Assembly (NCBI RefSeq): GCF_003369915.1
Contig: NC_046674.1
Coordinates: forward strand, 25,299,657-25,363,656
DNA length: 64,000 nucleotides
Source: Drosophila miranda
Lineage: Eukaryota > Arthropoda > Insecta > Diptera > Drosophilidae
Direction: 5' to 3'
The notes beneath the pieces are model-generated. The model worked only from the letters and a program-made list of their open reading frames with translations, did no database searches and was not told where the DNA came from. A program made the position numbers and the translations under genes. The first letter of the stretch is position 1. Every line of letters begins with the position of its first letter. Shown one piece after another: positions 55,595-64,000 of the stretch.

Positions 55595-58500
55595 CTGAAA
55601 TGTACAAATCGAAAAATAAAATAAACATAAACACACGCTCGTATACTTTTTACATCTCCCAAGTTCTTTGGATTGTCTCTCTTTAATGCAAAAGTGAACA
55701 ATCATACGTATCAAATCAATTTTCTAAAAACTCCCAAGCTTATGGTCAGTCATCCCTCAGATACATACATAGTTAGATAACCAATACTATTTGGGGATTG
55801 CTGGGGGTTGCTGATCTATAGGAAATGTACATACGAAGTGCTTGTTTCTTTAAAAGCTTCACCTCGACCATGTGACCGACCGAGTGCAACCCAACCCTTA
55901 AAGGTGGTAAAAGTGTACCTTTTGCCGGATGGGAGTTAAAGAAGGTGAGTCAGCATCCAGCAATCCCAGTCGGGTCGGCTGCAGTGATGGAGTGGAGGCA
56001 ACTGTTGATGCGGCAATCCTTTCCGGTGGCATAGTACAAGATTTTGAAGATAAGCCGCATGCTGGATGGCTTGAACAAACGGTGGAAATGGCACACGTTT
56101 CGTTTCACACCCTTTTTCTGTGAGGTGGGTGGCGGGGGGGGGCTTAAAGCCTGCCTGCGGGTCCCTTGTAGTCCTCCCAGAGCGGGCAGGCATTTTCACA
56201 CCCACATGAATGAACCCACGGACGTTCACTTTTTGAGCAACACTCTGCCAGCTAACGAAATTAAATTGATGATGCACAAGGAGGCGGACGGAACGAAAAT
56301 GAAATCACATTTGATGTCAGGTCCGGGTTGGGGTTGGGGATGGGGTGGGACATCGTTTGCCATATGGCGGGCAGAGTAGTTCGGAAGCTTCTCCCCTGCG
56401 ACAACAGCTCAACATTTAAGCTTTTTTGTAATTTTCAATTGACTTGAGATAATTATGGGCCAGCTTACATCGAGCTTAAGCCGAGTGCAGGGAGTCGATT
56501 TAAATCTGATGTACAACGACCAGAATCTCTGGGGCTGTTTCAGGATTGTGGGAGAGTACTGAATACTGATTACCATCTCCATTGACATGATAAGCATTGG
56601 TGTGTTTCCAGAGCCATAAGAATTGGCGATGAAAACGAATTTAAGTAAAAACTTTTCGGGAAAAATTGAAGTTCTTTAAGTTGACGCAAACGAAAAACGC
56701 GTTGGACAGGCCCTGCGGCTGTTGGGCCGCTAACTACTTGACTTGATGAACTGCCAGCTCATATTCGTGAGCCCAGGGACATGGACACACTTCGCATTCG
56801 ATTCCCCAAGCGGAGCTTGGCACAACAATAAAATGAAGTGCATCGTATAAGAGGGGAAAGCGGGGGAAGCGGGGGAAGATGGGGAAGCGCTAAAGAAAAT
56901 AAACAAGGCGCAAAGTGGAAGTGTAAGTGCGTCGTGCATAAAACATTCGCCGCAAGCCATAAGCCAAAAACAAAATGGACACCAAATTTTTCACTAGTCA
57001 ATATACTAAAGGTCGTGAGGACGCCACGCCACGCCACACCACACGGCCACAACATGAGGAGCATAAGCCAAGACGGGCCAGAGATATTTGGGCGTTCGCC
57101 ATAACAACAAAACAGCAAAACAACAAAAAGTTAAACACACTTTATGTTGGGGCTACCGTCTTAGTGTGCTGGTGGGGCATGTAGAGAGGGGCAGACAGAG
57201 CGATGCGATGCGACGGGAGCACGTTGTGCGTTTTGTGGATTTGTGCTCCCCCCGCCGCCACCGCCGCCACCACCAACCAAAAGAGGGAAGAGCTCAGGCA
57301 ACGAAAAGTGACGTGCCTAGGCCAGGCCGATGGTAATGGTGACAAGCCTGCCAGCAGACAAAAAAAAAAAAACAACAAAAACAACAAAAAAAAACAGGAG
57401 CAACCAAACGCTCTTTTTTTGGCTGGATGGATGCGAGGCGGGAGCCTGGTTCTATGGCTTTCGAGGCACGTAAGCAGTTTATCCCCGCACCAAACAAAAA
57501 AAAAGAGAGGAGAAAGGGGGGAACAAAAACTTCAGCCCACATTTTTGGATGCTGGGAGCTATCGTCGTTCGTTGTCCTTGGGGTTGGTAAACACGGCACC
57601 AAATTGCCGTTTAAATTTCTCCTCAATGTCTACGCTGGGGGCAAAGCGGCCTTGAAACATTATTGTGACTGGTACGTACATACATTTGCCTGGCCTGGGC
57701 TGCTGGGCTGCTGGGCGGCTGGGCGAGAAGGGTGCTTCTCCCAGGCCCAGCAACTTTATATTTGAAGTTGTGGCTGGAAGACATTGCCAGGGGAATCGTC
57801 AAGACAGGCGTTAAATGCTACCTATGCCTCCCATTGGACTCGGGTCCGGTCCATGTCAAGGGGTTTGGGGTTACTTTGGTAACTTATGGGTCTGTCTGGC
57901 ACTTTTTCCTGTGCTGTGGCTGTGCATACTCCACCTGCTCTCCCGCTCACCTGCTCACCTGATCCCCTGCCCGCCTGCTTGCCTGCTCTTTGTTTAACTG
58001 ATTAAACTCTTGCTCGAGCGAACATGCAAGTACATTTTCTGTTTTTAGGTTTTTGCGAAAGCCCCGTACCCGTTTGAAGCAAAAGGGACGGAAAAACATT
58101 TGTTGTTAGCCTCTTTCCGACCTAAACGCATGTCAAAATTGTAATGTTTTTTGTTTTAGCTGTAGGCAAGAAAAATTATGTTGGCCAGGATATGCCTAAG
58201 ATCTTGCCCCACCGTTAACACAGTAACAATGCGAAGGAGCCGTCAGACTTCAACGAATCTGCCATCATCTACAACTGCAGCGTATTAAAACTACGAGTAA
58301 CTGTTAAATTATTAGCAAGACAACCCATCCATATCAACAGGACTGGGGGCTCTATCTGCGTCTGGGCCTTGGCCTTCCTGCGCACACGAAAACCGAAATG
58401 AAGAAAAATTGGGGCATGTCAGTTAAAGGCAAAACAACAATAAAAAGGAAAAACCCCGACATGAAGACATCTTCCGCACAAGTAAACGAAACACGCGCCA

Positions 58501-59520
58501 GAAGCATCCAACATCCAACATCCCACATCCCACATCCAACAACCAACCCAACAACAAAACCAGACCAGACCAGCCCGGACCTAAGAAGTAATAAGTGTGT
58601 CTATTTGTTTGCAAATATTTCATTTCCTTTCCCGTGCCACCCTCACAAAAAGCGTATCTGGTGACAATGGCAGAGCTGGACAACGATGGAATCTCACGAA
58701 TATCACATTTCCTTTGAAATTAAATTATATGCATAGTAGTATAGTAAAATATAGTAACTTTAATCGCAGCTGAGAACACTTTTTCGTGATCTATTTACAG
58801 TCCCTTCCGTTGAACGTTGAACTTGCTCAAAGTTCAACTAATACATTAAATGCAAACAGCGTGCGTTAACAAATCAAAAAAACAAAGAAGTCATTTATAA
58901 AATGCATAGCACACATGGTGCCTTGCCACCAAAGTGTTGAATGTTATTAAAAACAGTATAAACAACTTCCCTTCCTAGTGGGATCTGTTGTGGGTCGTGG
59001 CCGGATCCGCATCCGCGTCCGCGTCGCCGCTGGCTGTTCATAGGTACTAGGCGTTCCAACAAAAAGCAACGTATAACCACAAAGTACCACTTTGCCCTGC
59101 CTATGGGCGGTGTGGAGCAGATGCCATGCCGCAATTTTCAAATTGACTTTTGCACATGTTGCCGCCGTAACGAAAATGTGCGCCAACAATAGCATAGCAT
59201 ACATAAGTACATATGTATGTACATGTACATACATATGTATACTCGTACATAGCCACGAAAGTAGTGCCAAAAGAGGGCGAAATAATAAGAAAATGCATTG
59301 GCAGCAAAAGGCAGCTAAAAAACGTGCCAATTGAGCGCGTGAGAAGCATGAACAAATAGTTGTTTTTGTCAGAAAACAAAAAAAAACGTGGGTCAAAATC
59401 GAAGTATCCATCAAAACGGCATTAGTGGGCGCCAGCTGCGCTTTATATTGACTTTGAATTTGGTTTTTAAATTTCAACCGTCTTTGCACCAATATTCAAG
59501 TAAAGTAAAGTAGAGGTGGA
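55595..59520. other. non-coding region, probably intron of the Commissureless-family gene
   Basis: About 3.9 kb with no frame I can assign to a gene. It contains poly-A/AAC-rich simple sequence (57359-57395), G-rich blocks (56129-56142, 56328-56350), CCT/GCC repeats (57248-57280), an ACATCCAACATCCCAC-type repeat (58507-58545) and GTACATATGT runs (59200-59235). Minus-strand frames at 55936-56277, 56759-57118 and 58947-59492 lack family motifs and splice context. It either holds short 5' exons I cannot identify or is one long intron. Confidence 0.4.
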
Positions 59521-59930
59521 GAAACATCGATGTTTAAAGACATCGCTTTTAGATTACTATCGATGATTTGCTCTATGTTTTTCCACCTCAAAGTGAACAG
59601 GGTTGCAAAGAGAACAGCGATCAAGCGGACGCACACCAACACACACACACACAGCCATACTTTTCTGCACACAACGCCAAGGGTAGGTATGTATTAATAC
59701 AAAGCGCGCTCAAAGAACAAAAGAGAACGAATACAGAGAGACAGTGAGAGAGAGCGCAAGAGCAACATTGAAAAAAATCTGCTGCCAGCGGCGTCGGTGG
59801 ATTTATTTGGCTCGCAATGCTGCGCCGCAGTTTTTGTTGTTAATTTGTACTCTACACTCCACTTAATTTTTAAAAGAAAAGCAAGCTGAAACAAATACAA
59901 ACTGGGTAGTGAGTGTTTAAGTTGTTAAAA
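59521..59930 (+). promoter_or_regulatory. promoter and leader of the C2H2 gene
   Basis: CATCGATG at 59525-59532 and TATCGATG at 59558-59565 form a DRE-like pair, followed by a leader with CA and GAGA repeats (59640-59652, 59734-59755). The start codon at 59931 is preceded by AAAA, a good context. Confidence 0.5.
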
Positions 59931-62700
59931 ATGGCCAATGTTCCGGTGCCGATGCCGTCAGTGCTGAAAACAGCAAAAAAAACAAATGGAGACTCCGTCG
60001 CGGTGGCTGCGTCGTCGACTGCGGCGGCAGCGTTGGGTGACAACGAAGACTCGGAAGAGTCCGAGTTGGAGGAAGATGACGATTTGCTTGATGATCCCGA
60101 CGATGTCGTTCTGCAAATTGACAGCGAAGACGAGGCCGAATTGGAGGCCCAGCGCATACGCTTGGTTGATATGAAAGCAGCGGCTGCGGCAGCGGCAGCG
60201 GCAGCAGAGACAGCAGCAACACCAACAAAGTCGCAGGTCAGTAACGGTAATCAGCAGAAGCAGCAGCATCAGCAGCAGCATCAAACGAATGACAAAGCAG
60301 CGTCCCGAAAACCTCGTGGACGTCCTCCTGGAACTGGCAACAAAAAAAAACAGAAAACATCGAGCAGCCCCCAGGCCTCCACAGCATCATCCCTGGTCGC
60401 CGCTCAGGTTTTGGCAGATGAGAAGTCGTATCGCTTCTTCTACAGTTGTACGCGCTGCTGCAACCACTACGGCGACGGACTGTCTCTCTCCCGGCACTTC
60501 CAGAAGGAGCACTCAGAGCAGGACTGCCATCAGGTCAAGCGCAAGCGTGGCAGAAGCAAAGTTTCCCCTAGTGGAATAGAGTCAACGCCTCCTCTCACTC
60601 TGTCCACCTTGAATGTAGGCTGTTTGAAGCCTTGTGCCCAGCTGCTCATACAAGGGGAATCCCTGTTGCAGCTTTGCCTGGCCTGCAACTCCCAGTTTGT
60701 GGATGTGAAACACTTTCAGCATCATCTGAGCGAGCAGCATGGCTTCTTCAAGTTGATCGTGCCTAAGGAGGAGCCCACTGAGGTGCCACCCACAGCTATG
60801 GTGACCATACCTGCTGCTATAGCCATGAGCAAGTCCAGTCAGCAGCTTCAGTTGCCCATCCCAGCACCGGACACCCCACCGCCCGAACAGGATGGCAAGG
60901 AACCGTCGGGGACTGGCTCGTGCACCGATAAAGATGATCTCGATATAATAAACGCCATGGTAGCCAAAATGGCAGCCGAGAGGGGCAAGCCGAACTGCGC
61001 TCCCAAGGTCAACAAGATGATTATTAAGCTGCCAGATGTGGCCAAGCGGGTCAAAAAATGTAAGGATCAGGAGGTAAAGACTCAACAAAAGGAAAGAGAG
61101 CACGAAACGCCAGAAAACGTGGAGAAACCAGAAAAAAAGAATCAGGAGAAGCCAGACCAAGCAGTGCCAGATCCGCTGCAGCGTCCAGAGGTGAGTTTGA
61201 ATCTAGGGATACAGGCAATTGGAATTCTTATTCTTCTTGTTTCTCGTTTTTCACCCAGGAGCCCACTAACCCACCCAAGCGGAAGCGTGCTTGCAAACAA
61301 TTATCACCGTCGCCCTCGGAGACAGAGAAAGAGATCAAAAAAGAGACGGAGCCAAGCGAGCGACGCATGCGCAAGACTCGAAACTTTGTCGACTATGTGA
61401 TGGATGTGAAGGATGAGGAAGACGAAGACGAAAACGAAGAGGAGTCTGAGGGCTCCTCTGCCACAGTTTCGCCGCATAACAGCTCGAGCGACGAGAGCCT
61501 GGCGTCGATTAAACGGGAGTCAATAGAGGAGTCTCAGAGCACTGGTAGACCCATACACACTTGTAACTTTTGCGGCAAGACCTTTCAGCGCTTCTCACGC
61601 ATGCAAGATCATCTGCGAATCCACACGGGCGAGAAACCCTTCATTTGCAATCATTGCGGAAGAGCTTTTCGGTTGAAGATGCGTCTCGCAGAGCATAAGC
61701 TGCGTCATCGTACTGAGAAGGCCTACCAATGCGAGATCTGTTCTATGCCCTTGGCCACCAAACAAGATCTATCACTGCATATGCGTCATCATAAGAACGA
61801 CAGGCGGTACAAGTGCGACAAATGTGACAAAGGCTTTGTGCGAAGCTCCGACTTGGCCATCCATGTGAGAATTCACACCGGAGAAAAGCCCTATGCTTGT
61901 GATCTGTGCGGCAAGGCCTTCCGAGCTCGTCAGAATCTTGTGGTTCACCGACGTACTCATTTAGGCGACAAGCCGGTACAGTGTGAGCTCTGCGACAAAC
62001 GGTTCGCAAGGAAGATTGACATGCGAGTGCACATGCGCAGGCATACAGGTGAGTAGACTATAATATTAGACATTCACTCGGAACTGAATATGGTTTTATA
62101 GGCGAAAAACCCTTTAACTGCGAGTCTTGTCAGCGTGGCTACTCCTCACGTGTGAATCTTCAGCGTCATCAAGAGCGCGAGCATGGCAAAGGCTCGCAGA
62201 AGCCAGAACGGACAAAGACGGGACAAGGAAAAGAGGCCAAGCCGGAGGAGGGAAACGAATCCATCCCTGAGAAAGAAGCAGAATCTAAGACAGAGAAACG
62301 AACAGAACCCAAAGACAAAGCTAATCTGCGCCGTCCGCGGCGTGAGAAGTTGCAGAAAAAGATCGCTGCCCAGGAAAAGCTACTGAATGATCTGAAGCGC
62401 AGCCTAAGGTCCTTGCCGGACATACCCGAAGAGTCTTCCACAGGGAAGAACGAATTGGACATGTCTAAATTTCCAGCCGATGCCGGGGCTGGCTGTGTCC
62501 CTCCCGCTCAGGTGTCAGTCACAGTCTCCATGCAAGTGGAGGCCGCAGCTAATGTGGAAGACGATGAGATCACGCCGGAGAAAGAGAATGCTTTGTCCAG
62601 CGGCTCTCCGGTCGATGGCAAGTCCAAGACCAATCGAAAGATTACGAGTTACTTTACCGTCGTTGGCCAGAAGGCGGAGATGAATAACCTAAAGACTTAA
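59931..62700 (+). CDS. C2H2 zinc-finger protein with AT-hook and C-terminal PIP-like motif
   Basis: Exons 59931-61190, 61259-62048 and 62102-62700 give 882 aa; phases agree. Order: acidic N-terminus (SEESELEEDDDLLDDPDD), an Ala10 tract, a Gln/His run, and an AT-hook-like KPRGRPPGTG (about residue 128). Two isolated fingers (CTRCCNHYGDGLSLSRHFQKEH; CLACNSQF...HHLSEQH) come next, then a disordered basic/acidic middle. A cluster of seven fingers then starts at CNFCGKTFQRFSRMQDHLRIH, with canonical HTGEKP linkers between 1-2, 4-5 and 6-7. The last finger (CESCQRGYSSRVNLQRHQEREH) is on exon 3. The tail has a basic coiled coil (REKLQKKIAAQEKLLNDLKRSL) and ends with NRKITSYFTVVGQK. This is a nuclear DNA-binding protein; I do not recognise the fly gene name. 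The start was taken as ATG 59931; further upstream in-frame sequence opens only with GTG. Confidence 0.9.
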
Positions 62701-63920
62701 GATCAGGATCAGCTACTCTTACTCATTACTTTAAGATGCCACTGTACTTGGAAGTTGCGGATAAGTTTCCCTAGCGTAGCGTACACCTCGCAATGTGTAT
62801 TTTTTGGATTTGCAATGCAATTTGCAGCAGGGATTAAGTATTCTTTTTATACCATTTATTCATAACTATTAACGTGAAGTGAAAATTGAATTATTATAAT
62901 TTTGTGGTTTGAAGGAAGAGAAGCCCAAAAAGCACATATTCGACGTTGTGAAGTAACATATAATCCTCGAGAACAAGAAAAGACTACTTTTAAAAAGAAT
63001 AATGATATTTGATATGAAAAACAAGCAAGAGACTGCAGAGTATATTTTTTATACATAAATACAACTATATTTACATAGACGGAGCAACTTTTGTGAACAA
63101 ACGTAAAATTTAAAATATCAATAGATTATCTTATAAGCAAACAAATCATGAAAAATGTTCGCAAACTCTCAAGGAAATTAGAGTAGCTTTGACGAACTTT
63201 GACTGTAAATAACTGAAATATCACGAAAATCCTTCGCAGGCACTACTGTCTCAACGAAGAGTCTATACTGAAGAAGTTACCATTTCGTTCAATCTTATCG
63301 TGTTACTCTATTCACTGAATACTAGATGTGTAAGCAAATGCGAACAGTACCCCATAGCTATCACTCGATTTGTCAATCGAACAAACAGAATGGAATTTTT
63401 TGAATTGCATACTAAAATTGGCTACACAAGTCATTGAACATTCAATTGAAATATGCGCACTTAACAACTAAATATACTCATATTCCAAAACAAATACAAT
63501 TTAAATGTAATCATATTATTCGTAAATATAAGCCACCAAAATCGATTCGGGAGAACGTTCGTTTCCCCGAACAACCCTCAGATCTATCTCAGAAGAATAT
63601 TTACTGTATTTATTTTACATGCATTTATCTCACGATATTTACTTAATTTCTCGAATTATAAGTTAAGTGAAAAAGACGATGAACAAAGAGTCGAAAAGGT
63701 TTTGCTTGAACGGTTTTTTTTTTTAAATTTAATTTGAAGACATTTATTTTGTCCACTTACTTTATAGAATCTACTATAGAACTTCTCATTCTTTAGTAAC
63801 TAAGAGAGTTCCCTGAATATACGATATTTTTATAATTTACTTTATCGACCTGAATTATATGTCATTTGCAAATTGTTGCGCTTTTTTACTTCAACCCCCA
63901 AATTCGCAATTACCTGAATG

Positions 63921-63953
<33 letters not shown>

Positions 63954-64000
63954 TATATGTGGCTGCCTCGACGGCCTTTAGTTTTGGGGGAAAACGAGAG
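62701..64000. other. intergenic AT-rich tail of the window
   Basis: Presumably begins with the 3' UTR of the zinc-finger gene. No reading frame with recognisable similarity (62856-63056 minus and 63434-63646 plus are AT-driven). A (GT)15 microsatellite lies at 63923-63952. Confidence 0.5.
63923..63952. repeat. (GT)15 microsatellite
   Basis: An uninterrupted dinucleotide run of 30 bp near the window end, in non-coding DNA. Confidence 0.95.

Noticed and set aside
1-64000. tRNA, rRNA, snRNA genes and CRISPR arrays
   Set aside because: I looked for tRNA A/B boxes and other hallmarks by eye and found none convincing; the tRNA-Lys-like word at 1753-1771 is a retroelement primer site, not a gene.

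Overview
The window is insect nuclear DNA and almost certainly from Drosophila. It has short GT-AG introns, DRE-type (TATCGATA) promoters, CA/GA/TG microsatellites, opa-like CAG/CAA tracts, and a run of genes matching the Drosophila melanogaster 71E neighbourhood (Muller element D): AGO2, CG7739, SCCRO, dop and RhoGAP71E, plus a Commissureless-family gene. Two DINE-1/ISY-like Helentron relics and the background of AGO2 duplication in that lineage suggest the obscura group; this species call is inference.

Layout. 1-4.8 kb is a transposon-rich flank: the 3' end of a copia-type fossil, two Helentron-associated relics, an antisense gypsy-like fossil and a complete hAT MITE with its target duplication. 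5.06-8.64 kb holds AGO2 in nine exons, with an apparent 4-nt coding deletion in exon 3. 9.0-12.5 kb holds the divergent pair CG7739/ITFG1 (-) and SCCRO (+). 13.7-20.9 kb holds the MAST kinase drop out, and an internally deleted Tc1-like element with long inverted repeats sits in its probable 3' UTR. 22.4-24.3 kb is the UFM1 protease UfSP2. 24.6-28.7 kb is the divergent pair Tfb2 (-) and Utp14 (+). 28.8-30.3 kb is AIMP2. 31.3-32.3 kb is a Cdc34/UBE2R-type E2 (-). 33-33.7 kb is a gene-free stretch with clustered CGATA sites. 34.8-49.1 kb is RhoGAP71E, with a 6.8-kb first coding intron. 51.2-52.0 kb is a phosducin-like chaperone cofactor (-). 52.5-54.5 kb is an unrecognised five-exon gene (-). 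54.9-55.6 kb is the last coding exon of a Commissureless-family gene (-). 59.9-62.7 kb is a nine-finger C2H2 protein. The last 1.3 kb has no gene I can see.

The genes are not an operon. Most are compact housekeeping genes packed head-to-head or tail-to-tail: translation support (AIMP2), ribosome biogenesis (Utp14), TFIIH (Tfb2), neddylation (SCCRO), ubiquitin (CG7656) and UFM1 (UfSP2). Three larger regulatory genes are interspersed (dop, RhoGAP71E, the Commissureless-family gene). AGO2, the antiviral and anti-transposon siRNA effector, lies at the edge of the transposon-rich stretch. The most notable signals are the otherwise intact AGO2 with one frame-breaking lesion, and two introns in dop that keep the reading frame and lack stops, one of them inside the kinase activation segment.
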